DNA of 64,000 bases. It comes from Quillaja saponaria. Lineage: Eukaryota > Streptophyta > Magnoliopsida > Fabales > Quillajaceae. The notes beneath the pieces were generated by a model that saw only the letters and a program-made list of their open reading frames with translations, made no database searches and was not told the origin of the DNA. This document shows positions 23,577 to 35,770 of this stretch, piece by piece; position 1 is the stretch's first letter, and every line of letters begins with the position of its first letter. The position numbers were made by a program, and so were the translations under genes. The stretch lies in NCBI GenBank assembly GCA_029379385.1, contig CM055609.1:9362001-9426000 (forward strand), given 5' to 3'.

Positions 23577-26500
23577 ATGGCCTACACAAACCAATCCATG
23601 TCAGACTCACCCCAGAGAAAGATGGGAAGGGGAAAGATTGAGATCAAGCGGATTGAGAACACAACTAATCGTCAAGTCACCTTCTGCAAGCGCAGGAATG
23701 GTTTGCTCAAAAAGGCATATGAATTATCTGTGCTTTGTGATGCTGAGGTTTCTCTAATCGTCTTCTCTAGCCGTGGACGCCTTTATGAATATGCTAATAA
23801 CAGGTATAGCTTTTGTTCTTCCCCTAAATTTTTGAGGAATTTTTTCCTACTACTTTCTGTTGGTTTCCCAATTTTTTTGTTTGCTTTTAGTCCTCAGAGA
23901 GGGCTTTTAGAATTTGGCACCAAATCTTGGTAAGTTAGGAAATTTTGGTGCTTTTTCTAAAGATTTTTTCTTCTGCAATTAAAGATTTTGTGAAGTATCT
24001 AAGCCCAAGAACATAATCATTTTTATGTTTCAGTTTAAGATTGAGTTTTCTTTCATCTCTTTCTCTTTGCTTCTGTTACTAAGATCCACTTGTCTTTCTT
24101 TCTTCTATTTTGGTTTTTTTCCCTTTTGAAGGGTTTTCTTCCTTTATTTCTGTTTATGATCATTTTTCTAGTTTTTTGGTTTGGTGTATACATAGATCTG
24201 GTGAAATAGATAGAAATAGGAGCACTATGGTTGTAAGTTGCAGCAGGCAAACATTTAGGAATGTATGCAGGCCTGTGAGCTCAGCTTCTCTAACTCCCTC
24301 CGTTGTTGTTAAATTTTCTGTTTCCTTTTTTCTCTTTTCCTTCCATTATTCCCCTCTAGTCTCTCTTCTCTCTCTTTCTCTTTCTCAAACAGCTGTTAAG
24401 CTAAGCTAAGAAGGCCTACAACAAAAGCTGTCCTGCTCTCATTAGCGCAATCCCTTCATCTCCTTGACACTTCCTTAATAACACGTCAGTTAGACATCAA
24501 GAAAGCTAATTTACAATTTCAAGAAATTGTCAACACCTCCAAAATGAAAAAAAGAAAAGAAAGTATATTAGGGTTTGTGAAAATCCCAAATTAGGTTTCT
24601 CTCAGAATATGCCAATTACCTCTTCTTTCAAACCAAATTGTTTACTCAGACTCACATGAAAAATTTCCATCCTAATCCCAAATCTCACTTCACACCCATG
24701 TGCAAAATTTCAGTCACAGTAAACATAACCCAAAATTAGGGTTTATTAATTAGCAACAACATGGGGATGGGATTGGGTTGGGTAACACTTCAATCAAGTA
24801 AGAAGAAATGGAAGATCTTTTCAAAGCCAATCAAAACTTCAAATTGGTCAAAAGGGTTTTAAAGTTTTGTGTTTTTAGGTTCAAAATTTTCCCTTTTAGA
24901 TTCTGGTTAGGGTTTTCAGGCCCAGACTAGGATTTGTCTTAGTTGTTGAAGGAATCTTTGGTCACGTCACACATGATTTTTCAGTTCTTGACTTCTGATA
25001 AAGGAGTTTATGTCATGATTCCTAAACTTCTCTCTTTTCTCATCCATCTGAACCCTGATTTTAACTTCAATGGTGAAAATACCTCCAAGGGAAATTTCCT
25101 TTCTTTGCCCTTCCCTGTCTTTCTACTTGAGTAAAAAAAAAAAATCTTTTAGAAAGCTTTAAAAGAGCAAAGAGAGGATTTAGACAGTGAGCCAATAGGA
25201 TTGCTCTAACTGGGTTATCATAATGTCACCACTGTAGGCATTACAGACTGGGGTTTTGCATTTGCTCAAGATCTTGCATAGATAAATTTATGAAAGTTTT
25301 AGAGTGAGAAAAATAGAGGGGTTGTAGTCTATGTGTTTTCTTTTTTGTGTGAGAGAGAATAGAAAGAGAGAGAGGGGGAGCAGAGACATTGTACGACAAC
25401 TGAGAGCCAATGGGTGTGTTCTGAGCACTTGGCTTCTTCCATGCAATGAGAAACGTACAAGTAGTGACGCTGCTACTGCTGCAGCTGAGACAGACGGCTC
25501 CAATACACAGACTTTCAGACAGAAAAAGTCTGAGAAATTCATATTAAATTTGGTAACTTTGCTTTAAATTCTTTAAAAAATAATAAACCCATTATTTAAG
25601 TGATTTCAGTGAATTTCTCGAGGTGGATAATACAATGTGATTATGGGGATTATCCCTTGTATAATAGTTTGTGCCAAGTGGCAGAGGTATAACTACACTA
25701 GATTTAGTTGAACCAATCATATTGGGGAACAAGTGCCAGCGTGGCAGAGACAGCCAATCAGTATCTCGACGAAATTAAGGTATCAGCAAATCCCAAAAAC
25801 TGAATGTGATAAATAAGTTATTACATACTTTTTTCAAATTAATTAATGATATTATTATGACATTGATTTTATTGTATCACATCAGGTCAGGTTGTGAGAA
25901 GACTGGGTCAGATCATGTTGCTTGCTTTTAAAGGGTTACGTATTAGGTTAAGTTGTTTGACTTGACCGTCACTAAGTACCCAACTTCTTATTAATTTCCC
26001 CTTAACAAGCTACCATTAGTATTCAATATGAGACTACAACACAAACTCACAAAAAGAGACTTTTTTTTTCTTTTTTCTTTTTTCATGAATTTTGAGTTTT
26101 AAGTATAAATGTTTTAGGAATTGCCTCTTACCAAAAACAATAAATAAATAAAAATAAAAATTTTACCAAAAACTTATTGAAAATATGTACCTTTACTGAC
26201 TGGGTTGGAGTGTGCTTGTGTCTTACTCTTGAGCTGATCTCATTGCTTTTATGTTTGATGATACAAATTACAGCTGTTTAGAGTATGTATGCGTGTGGTT
26301 TTGTTTCATGGTAGTTCTTTGGACATTAGTCATTTTAACTGTTAATTTTACAGATGCTGTTGTACTTGTAGTCAAATGATAATTGCCTAATATGTTAGGT
26401 GAAATCTTAAGATTGATGTAAGTTTAGCATGACTGATATTTTAAGCATGACTCCTCCATGGTGTCAAGTTCGTAAGGGTGGGTTGGTAGGATAAGAGTAG

Positions 26501-29500
26501 AACTCGCTCTCTATAGCTAGCTCAAGAGTGGAGAGAGCTCAAATCCTTTATATACCTAACCTAATTATTTTTTACAGCAATTGGGACTCTATTTTAACCC
26601 ATAACACTAGTTACATGGTAGTTTGATATTACACTACTACTTATATAGTTCTTCTCGATTAACTAAGACTATCAAAGTAAGTGATTCTCAATCATATATG
26701 GATATAGCTGTGTATAGATATTACACTGCTGATTTGACATAATTGATGATTTGAAGATTTAGTTTCTCCTTGTTAATTTGAGAATGTCTTTTGTGTTTAA
26801 TTAGGAATATTCCAGAGTTATCTTCTCTACTTATTTAGATTACAAGTATACGTCCGGTATTGCAAACCAATATCAATAACAGATTAAAATGAATAAGAAT
26901 ATTTTGTAGATCTGCCCTAGACTATTTACTTTGACATGAGTTTGCTTGTATTTATATATATGTAATGCATACATACACAAGGATATCCAAAATTAGGAAT
27001 GAGTTCCCAAATAATATTGCTAATTAAGGGATTGAAACATAGCCTTGTAATTAAAAACAAAACTCAAGTATAATGGCTTTCATCACCCAACTTTGTGTTT
27101 TCTCTTATATAACGCCTCAAGCCTAACTGGTCCAAATATCTTGAAAAAAATTTACAACCCGAACTTTATATGGATTAAAATACTAGCGTGAAGATATTTA
27201 GTAATTAGTACTTGTAACTTATATAGCCAGAATCAACACAGTATGTACTCAACATGAGACTTAACACAGTTCAACCCCACACAATAAATTACAAACTAGG
27301 GTATCACTATATAAGCTTAACACTATAGCTTTTATAGCTAAGAAAATGTTTTATGATTCCAGAAACTGTGATCTGCTCTGGAGAAAACAATTGAGGTTGC
27401 TTAGATTTTGTAAGTTATTGGTTTTGTGATATGGAGCATCATATATGAAAGATTTTATTTTGATTTGTGCTGAAAACTTATATGTAATGCTTTTATATTT
27501 TATAATTATAGAGATGAGGGTGGCTAATGAACTGTTTTCCTTTTCTTTTCCCTTTTGATTTATGTATAGACTTGTTACACCTGAAGGTGCAGCACAAGGT
27601 TGTCTATCCCATGAATCCTATAACTCCCATTTCAAACAAAACTTAAACTTGAGACATTGTAGTTCAGGTTTATGTGTTGTATCATTGGTGTAGGGAACCC
27701 AAAAAATTATTATCTTACTGTAATGATCTGAATTCATAAATATTTGTTGATGAACTATAATTAGATTATTAGACTTTGATTCTCAGCCTATTATTGCACA
27801 CTCTCATGATTTATAGCAACTATTATTTATTGCAGCGTCAAAGCAACTATTGATAGGTACAAGAAAGCATGTGCAGATTCTTCTGGTACTGGATCTGTTT
27901 CTGAGGCTAATGCCCAGGTATATTACAATTACTATTTCTGTAGTTGATGTAAAATGAGCTTTTCAATCTATCTTTTGCGTGTTTTCTTAATGGTTCCCAG
28001 TTCAATTAGCTAGATGAATTGCACAATATACATTTTCTATATTAAAATGTATTAACACTAGACCAATGGTATTATCTCAGTTTTACCAACAAGAAGCTGC
28101 CAAATTGCGAGTGCAAATTAGCAACATTCAGAATTCAAACAGGTAAGCTGAAGTGAATGTTAGAAAAAATAGTATGTAAACATGACATAATTTGTAGGCT
28201 TTGAGACGTGTTGTTTTTGAAGAAATATTATATGCACACTCTTATTCTTTGGAAGTTGCAGACAAATCAATTTTAGGATATAACAAAATCTCTGAAAATT
28301 CTTGATAACAAATGTTTATCAAAGTCATCTATATATAGAGAATGAATAGTCATGCGTTCCAAAGTGTGTGACTATTGAAATAATGTGAATAGGAATGCAA
28401 TCAACAATAGTGTCTCGTGATACAAATAAATTTACTATTTTGAATTCAATAGTTGTATCTCTTGACATTATTATTCATGAAAAGATTTTCCAATTTGGAA
28501 TACAACAGTGAATTTGGCCTGTTTAGTTTTTAGTTTAAGCCTGAATTCTTAAATTTCAGGAATATGCTTGGTGAATCTTTGAGCTCTATGTCTGTCAAGG
28601 ACCTCAAGGGCTTAGAGGGTAAATTAGAAAGAGGCATCAGCAAAATCCGTTCCAAAAAGGTCTGTCTTGTGTATGAATTCTAGATCAATTCCAAAAAAAA
28701 AAAAAAAATAACTGGACAAGTGATAAAGTGACTAAATCAGTTTTTTCTGCTTAATTTTTTATGTGTTTCCACTGACAAGTTTACCCTTTTCCCCATATTT
28801 ACACCAGAATGAGCTGCTGTTTCAAGAAATTGAGTACATGCAGAAGAGGGTAACTTTCTTTTTCTCAAACTTCTTGCTTTGCTTTATAGTTATATGTATC
28901 TTCGTCTTAAAAGGTAATGTATACCATTTATAGATCATTTTGATTAGATGTAGCTCCATTAATGTTAGCGCCGTAATGCCGTTTGAGCTAACTGAAAATT
29001 TATAGAGTTCCCACCCGAGTCTTTGTCACCAAAGTTCTACTAGGGCAGTTCTTATAAGCCTTTTAGATTCCTCTTTTAGTTTGTTTGTGCCTTGGGGTGC
29101 TGGTGGTTATTACCCAAATCTCAAACAATGTACCTCCCCACTACACATCAAACCCCAAACAACCCCCCATACTTGTAAGAAGTGGCAGACCACTCAGGAC
29201 AATAATAGATCCTTCTTCCTAGACTTGCTATCATAAACTACACAATTCAAAGCAAAAACAGCATTCCTTAGGGACCCTATTTAATTGCTTAACAAAATCC
29301 TTCCTTTTGCAAGATCCAAATATTAAATCCAAGCAACCAGCTTCCTTACCCTATTCACCCCTTTTCTTTGCTAACACACCTGCCATTTGATTCGCCTCCC
29401 TCAACTTAGGGACCCTAGTTTGTTAAATGACCTAATGATATTTGTCATTGACTTCTAGATTGGATGCATGAATGATTGCATATTTACATACATTGTATAA

Positions 29501-30993
29501 GAATCACAATTATAAACACATTACTTCAGACTAAGAAGAACAACATGTAGGAACTGTTTGTAATTGTATGTGCTATATAACTAACAAAAATAAACTACTG
29601 AAAAACTTGGAGTAGTCAATTAGGGCATGGATTGACGCCTTCCTCAATTAACTATGTCGGTTGGGTTGCTTTAGGTGTTATATATCTAGATTCAGACATA
29701 TTTGTGCATTTGTTGGTTTATATCCACGAAATGCATTTTCCCTAATCACAAACATTTTCATTTACCAAAACTCTTACAAATGGGGATTGAAGGAGACTCA
29801 AGTTCCACAAGGCTCACTATACATGTATGCGTACTAAAAACTAGCTAGATACTTCTAAACTAGTACATGAAGCATAACACTAATGTTACACATAGGACTG
29901 TTTGAACTTAAACAAACTTCATGAATATTCTTAACACAAACAAACACTAAAGTCAAGAATAAATAGACTTTCCAACAGTGTTTTAATTTCTGAAGTCTCA
30001 TAATACTAGATCAGGCTCTGGCCATGGTTAGTTACAAATTCAGAAAACAAAAACTTGAGTTACCAATGCAAAGTATTCAAAGGTATGGCCAAATATCCTT
30101 CCACATATATAAATTGGTAATCTCTTTAGGAACAGATATCATTATCATATATGCCTAAAAGATCTGATCTTTTGCTTATATGCAAGATTTTCTTCAGTTA
30201 ACCAACAATGCTTAAATTGATGAATATATTGCGCATTGCAGGAGATAGACCTGCACAATAATAACCAGCTCCTCAGAACAAAGGTATCTCTCATATGAAA
30301 TTGTAATCCAGGTTACAGTATAATACTAACTTTTGCGATTTTGTTGACGGATTAGATAGCTGAAAGTGAGAGGAACCAGCAGAACATGAATGTTATGCCT
30401 GGAGGATCAAACTACGAAACTGTGCAATCTCAGTCATCATTCGACCCCCGAAACTACTTTCAAGTGAGTGCATTACAGCCCACTCATCAGTACTCGCGGC
30501 AAGATCCGATGGCCCTTCAACTAGTGTAAGGACCAGCTCCCCATCTAGACCTCTTTGATCAATACAATTTGATGCATAATGAGCTTCAACTTATCCATTT
30601 ATTTTCTTTTATATATATATTTAGGCCTTTATAAACTCAAAGAAAAAGGGAAGAGGAAACATTCAAGAAAAAGGATATTTAAAACTAAAAACATGACTTA
30701 ATCCTGCTAAATTATAGTTAAATTATCACTGCTATCATCTATAAACTCAATAGAAAAGGATCAGGAGGTATATTAGAGAGGAGAGACTTATGGGAAAGCA
30801 CCTATATCAGTTAATTGGATGGTGTTTTTGGGTTATCATAAGGGCTTAAAACAGAATTGTGTTAGTGTTCTGTTTGGACTTTGATCAATTGCTATCTTTC
30901 AGCTTAAAATTGTACCTCTTCTCTTGTTGAATAAAATTGCTATTGCTTTTAAAAACGTGGACTTGTAATTTCTTTCTCTTCCTCTGCAGTTGA
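23577..30993 (+). CDS. AG: AGAMOUS, class C floral MADS-box transcription factor
   Basis: Eight coding exons: 23577-23803, 27836-27917, 28081-28142, 28560-28659, 28808-28849, 30242-30283, 30356-30525, 30990-30993. They join in frame to 242 residues. A 15-residue N-terminal extension ([15 protein letters not shown]) precedes the MADS domain ([20 protein letters not shown], residues 16-75), which binds CArG boxes. The I and K regions follow with hydrophobic heptads ([40 protein letters not shown]). The C-terminal AG motifs are FDPRNYFQV and [16 protein letters not shown] specifies stamens and carpels and ends floral meristem activity, acting in the nucleus in complexes with SEP and other MADS proteins. 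The two 42-bp exons and the 4-kb intron after the MADS exon are typical of the family. The euAG rather than PLE/SHP lineage is inferred from the [15 protein letters not shown] and MALQLV blocks. Residue 59 is Ser where Ala is usual. Confidence 0.96.
23804..27835 (+). promoter_or_regulatory. AG: AG second intron (4.0 kb), cis-regulatory region
   Basis: In Arabidopsis the corresponding intron carries the main AG enhancer, bound by LEAFY and WUSCHEL, and is needed for Polycomb repression. Sites readable here are: a perfect CArg-type box CCAAATTAGG (24586-24595); a CT tract (24361-24386); a GAGA tract (25351-25380); LFY-like CCANTG cores at 25068-25073 (inverse), 25229-25235 (CCACTGT) and 25407-25412 (CCAATG); and two CCAATCA motifs 41 bp apart (25713-25719 and 25754-25760). 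CCAATCA was previously described as a conserved AG intron motif. I found no exact TTAATGG WUS site by eye. Site calls are by consensus only. Confidence 0.65.
28850..30241 (+). other. AG intron before the sixth coding exon (1.4 kb), containing an antisense retroelement scrap
   Basis: Unusually long compared with the neighbouring AG introns. The segment at about 29050-29470 is GC-richer and looks inserted; see the separate fragment entry. The remainder is AT-rich intron. Confidence 0.45.
29351..29404 (-). mobile_element. Possible LINE RNase-H fragment, antisense in an AG intron
   Basis: The minus strand reads [17 protein letters not shown] then stop. This resembles the REAN-x-x-A-x-x-LA-K block near the C terminus of the RNase-H domain of plant non-LTR elements (REANxxADxLAKxG). 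Only about 18 codons can be aligned and the flanks contain stops, so this is a degraded fragment if the match is real. Confidence 0.3.
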
Positions 30994-30999
30994 TCTGCT

Positions 31000-31609
31000 A
31001 AAGGAGGGCTCAAAATATCTATTTTTCAGAAAGGGCATCTAGTATGAAAGCAGATGTTCAGTTATGCCACAAGTATTGTTGTTAAATATTAAGAAGTAGA
31101 AGTCAAGTTTGCTTTACGTGGAGAGTTTTAAACACTTGTCTTTCCAGTATGTACTAGTGGATTTGTAGACTTCCATAAGACTTGTATGTCATTTCATCTA
31201 TGTGCATGTTTAGTGCATGAACTAAATTTATGTAACATAAACCTCTAAAATATTTCTCATCATTCGTGTGATTTAGTTTCCGTATTCCATAAGTAACATT
31301 TAGTTGTTTATCTAATTTTTCACGCATTGTTAAAACAACAATAGGATGAACTATAGTACACTTTGAGAACATATAAACCTATACGTAATATTTGTTTTGT
31401 TGGGAGATGAAAATGGCAACCGGTAGGGTAACCTTGAAAAACTTCTAACTTGTTTAAAATCATGTTCTCCTACCTGTCCCAAACATATCTGCAAATACTT
31501 GGACTTGGTATACATTATCCAGACCATATACATATGTAAATACTAATTAAAACTTAGACATAATTTATGAGAATTTCCAAGCTTGTCTCAGTAGAAAACT
31601 TAAGCTCCA
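31000..31609. other. 3' ends of AG (+) and the first GDSL gene (-), tail to tail
   Basis: The AG 3' untranslated region continues after the spliced stop at 30993. The convergent GDSL gene ends at 31610. No other feature is seen in between. Confidence 0.5.
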
Positions 31610-33253
31610 TTACAGCTTAGCTAGTTGACTGATATCCATGGGATAAGTAGCCAAAGCGTCAGATGCATTGAAGGCTATTGTTCCAACAATTTTGTTAATA
31701 GCCTCAGTTGGATGGAATGAATCCCAGAATGCATGTATATCCCTATGTTTGCATGGAGTTTCATCCAGGAATACACTGACCATCATCCCTAACTGGACAG
31801 CACCCTTTCAAAATATTGAAATCTGAAGAAAACCATATACATGGAATTCAACTTCAAATGAAAGTTAAAAGTATAACAAAAATAATAACAATAAGAGCAT
31901 CGATCAAAACTAAAATTTTCACCATTATATGTAGGATTCTTTAGGATTGATAGTCCAGTGACGCCCACAAAGGAAAAATGTGCACCAGGCAGATCATTCT
32001 TGAATTGATCGACGAGTGGCTTAAGCTTATCATCAAATAATTTCACTGCTTTGTTCATTTTATGTACACATATAGAGCCGTGTGTTCCTTGAGAAGAAAT
32101 AGAATGTGGAGTGCAGCCTATTTCCCCAATTCCAACCAAAGCAAATTTTCTTGCTCCAAACTTATACAAAGTCTACAAGAAAACCAACAAATTAGTACCC
32201 TCAGAAGTTCCTATAAAATAATCCAGAAAGTCTGAAAATAGCAAAATTAAGAGGAATGATCAGTTGAGTAGAAACCTTAATTTTCTGGCCGTATTGTTGG
32301 ATAAGAACATCAGCATACTGCTCTGGGGTATATAATCGGCTTGTTTGGTAATAATCGGGTACATAGTAATTGTTTAAGTAATCGTTACTGCCGATTGAAA
32401 CAAAATATAAGCACTTGTGTAGGTGCTGCATTGCTAACCAAGGATTTCCCAGCATCTTAGTAATACGCCAAATTGTTACTCTGTGATGTATTAACTGTCT
32501 ACTAAAACTGATGCAACCACCCTGCATAGTGAAATTTGGTTAAGCTTAACTATTGGCATTGTGTTAAGCTTTTTTTTTTAATTTTTCATTTTAATTCGAC
32601 CTAACTCTAGCATTCATACAAACAAGTAATTTTTTAAATAAAAAAAAATCAATATGAAAAGAGAAATATTTCTTTTTGTTACCACATTTAAGCCAGTTTC
32701 ATCACGAATTCCACATCCACCGGATGCATAGTTCACACCTTGGAGTATGTCGGCCAGTTTTGCTTTTGGGAAGGGTGGAATCAAATGATCAAATCCCAAG
32801 TGTTCAGCTGCAATAAGAAATAATTAGAAGCACTTAAAAGAATCTCCAAGTAAATTAGAGAAGGTAACTCATGAACTACAGTACTAGTTATATGGGATTA
32901 TAAACCAATTTTGAAACATCACCTGACAATGAAATACACATTACTTGTTTCAAAGAAAAACATATTAGCTAAGTCAAGAGGATAGAACATTAACTAATTA
33001 TGTCGATTATGGTTTTTCCATTGCAAAATCTTCCAGTTGGGATGCCATTAGGAAAATCAATCCCATAGGGTGGATAGTTAACTTTAGCATCAGACCAAAG
33101 CAAGTTGTTATTTCCGCTATCTGACAAGGAGTCACCGAAAATGAAAAGACAAGGTACTTGTGGCTCTCCATGAACATGCTGTTGCATCATGTTTGTTATG
33201 GCTAAGAAAACAGGCAAGATTAGGCATATGTTGATGTTAGTCTCCCTAGCCAT
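31610..33253 (-). pseudogene. GDSL esterase/lipase, tandem copy nearest AG, frameshifted in the last exon
   Basis: Five exons on the minus strand: 33253-32995, 32807-32683, 32521-32276, 32172-31923, 31822-31610. A signal-type N terminus (about residues 1-29) is followed by block I FIFGDSLSDSGNN with the nucleophile Ser42. Block II is GVNYASGGCGIRDET and block [15 protein letters not shown]. Exon 5 reads GCCPVRDDGQCIPG and then meets TGA at 31761-31763, giving 313 residues. In the next frame, from GAT at 31765, comes DETPCKHRDIHAFWDSFHPT and on to TAA at 31610, so the catalytic Asp and His (WDxFHP) are out of frame. One extra base in CCTGGATGAA explains it. Exons 2 and 3 are the same length as in the sister copy at 38769-41691, and all introns keep the same phases. 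Likely a recent pseudogene, or a sequence error, or a gene that uses another acceptor (see findings). Confidence 0.82.
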
Positions 33254-33987
33254 CTTAATTAGTAGAGAAATGAAGGAATGGAGAAACTATTGAAGGAAAA
33301 AAGTGAAACAGTGTTAACAATTGGAAATATGGGGATGAATACATAAAGGTTGAAGAACAGAATAATTTCCTTAAATTGTGGCTACATCAAGAGATTAAAG
33401 CGTGAAAACTTGCAAAACAAGGACAAAATGTAAAACATGATGTATTCATTTGCTGACAAATTTTCGTCTAAGATAATTGTCTTTTTTCGGTTGAAGGAAA
33501 GGACGTTCATTAGCTTTTGTTTTGGATATATATACGAGAATAGTCGGTCGAATCTCGACTCTCTCAATTTAGGGCTTATGCCACTAGTTTCATTCTCCAA
33601 CCTTCATTTTCTTGTAATTTGAGGAGAATTGAAATTGGTAAACATCACCTTCTATGTTTGTGCTAATAATTATAAACTCACAAAAACAATATTAAATTCC
33701 ATTTGAAAGACTCATGTCAAAAGCAAGGCATAATCTCCACTAGTTTTAGGGCCTAACACCCTTTAATGGAAAACACCACAAAACTGTTGGGTCTCCCATT
33801 GAAGTTGAGTATCATCAAGGCAAATACTTAGGCATAAGAAGATTAATAAAGAAACTCTTGTGAAATGACAACTTCATATATTAACTCGAATAAAGTACAA
33901 GCAACGATTGAAATTTGAAATTGACTTTGTAGGAAGAGCAATAAATTATGTAACACCAGCCAGGCTATAAAGTTTAAAACAAATTCA
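33254..33987 (-). other. Spacer between the first and second GDSL genes
   Basis: Contains the upstream region of the first GDSL gene (a TATATATA-type stretch at about 33525-33535, 275 bp before its ATG) and the 3' flank of the second. The + strand open stretch of 61 codons at 33437-33622 is not credible. Confidence 0.4.
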
Positions 33988-35770
33988 TTATTGTTGAACT
34001 AGGTGACTGATATCCATTGGATAAGTGTCAAAAGGGCTAGAAGCTTTGTATGATCTTGCTGCAGTAATTTGGTTCACAGCCTCAGTTGGATGGAAGGAGT
34101 CCCAAAATAGGTATTCGTTCCTATTTTGGCATGGTGCTTGAGAAGGATTACACTGTCCATTCTTCCCTACTGGGCAACACCCAACACTGAAAACTTTGAA
34201 ACCTGAAATTAACCCAAATTTTATTTTTGTAAGTTATAAAAAAAAAAAAAAAAAAAAAAATTAATTAAAACTATTGAAAAGGTTCCAGTTTTTTACCAGC
34301 AGATGCAGGATTCCCAGATAATAATCCGGTAGTGTTCACATAGATAAATTTTGCATCGGATAGTTCCTGGTTGAGTCGATCAATGAGTGATATAAGCTTG
34401 TCATTGAAAATTACTACTGCAGTGTTCATTTCTTGTACACAAGAAGTTCCATTTATTTTATGAGAGAACAAAGCATTTGGAGTGCAACCTATTAGTCCCA
34501 AACCAACCAAGGCAAACTTTCTTGCTCCAAGTTGGTACAAAACCTGTCCAAAAATAAAACCAAATTAATTAAAGTTAATTAATCTCGTGTATTATGCCAA
34601 AATTCACACATTTTTACCCTCAATTGCAGATTGTATTGCTCAATAAGAACTACAGCATATTGTTGAGGGTTGAAGAGACGGCTTGTTGGGTAAAACTCGG
34701 GCAAGAAGTAATTGTTTATGTAATCGTTACTGCCGATTCCAACATAATATAAGCACTTGTTTAGTTGTTCTTGTGCTATGTAACTTTTTCTAAGCCTCTT
34801 AGCATTAGCAATGCCTGAAATCACAATTTTGTGATTGATTAACTGTAAATCGAAGCTGATATGAGCACCCTGCATTGGAAAAAAATAGTAATACAACTAT
34901 CAAATTATGTATATAAACTGATCTTAAAGGAATACATAATTGTATTTATCTTTGGAAACAAGATACTAGTGAGAACCAGGTTCGTGGGTGACACCAGGTT
35001 TGTCTTACCTACACCACAGGTTTGAAGGTAATGTTTCATCTACTTACCCACAGACCTTTAACTACAAACATTTCATCAGGTATTACCGACAAACTTTCTT
35101 GATTTGTAGATAATAACCATAGTCAACTTTTTCACTTACCTTTTCCTATAAAATGTTCGACAGTAACCCTTTTCTTACAAACTAGACCCTTTTTCCCACA
35201 AACCTAGTACATAGGAAAGTCCAATTTTCTGAAAGTGACAAGAAGTTAACATTTACAAGAAAAAAAAGAATTTATTGATAATATTTACCAAATGTTGTCC
35301 AGTTTCGTCGCGAATTCCTGATCCACCGGAAGCATAATTGACACCTTTGAGTATGTCCGGACCAGCAACGGTTGCAAAGGGTGGAATGAAATTGTTAAAG
35401 CCCAAAAGTTCAGCTGCAATGAGAAAATTGTTAAGAAGAACAAAAATGAAAAATGCAAAACAAAAGCTTTTAGATTGAAGAATTAACATTAATTTTGAAA
35501 GGTCTAATATATTATGAACCGACCAATAATATCAACCCCAGTTCGACCATTGGTAAATCTTCCGGTTGGACCATTTGGAAAATCAATCCCATATGGTTGG
35601 TAATTAGCTTTTGCTGAGGTTAATAAATTGTTGTTATTTCCACTATCAGATAAGGAGTCCCCAAAAATGAATAAACAAGGAACTTGTGGCTCTCCAACAA
35701 CAAAAGATTGATTGTGTACTAAGCCCAAAAGAACTATTGCCACCCAGAAAACCAAATTTTCACAAGCCAT
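33988..35770 (-). CDS. GDSL esterase/lipase, second tandem copy, apparently intact
   Basis: Five exons on the minus strand: 35770-35524, 35413-35289, 34869-34618, 34543-34297, 34202-33988. They join in frame to 361 residues. The ATG at 35770 is chosen because it opens a signal peptide (MACENLVFWVAIVLLGLVHN); the upstream frame starts only at a TTG. The SGNH-hydrolase blocks are block I FIFGDSLSDSGNN with Ser39, block II GVNYASGGSGIRDETG, block III GIGSNDYINNYF, and block V FWDSFHPTEA with Asp325 and His328. The product is expected to be a secreted serine hydrolase acting on ester or acyl substrates; the substrate cannot be told. A TATAAAT element lies at 35847-35853, about 80 bp upstream. The first donor is weak (GTCGGT). 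Exon 3 is two codons longer than in the sister genes. A 23-bp A run sits in the last intron. Confidence 0.9.
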
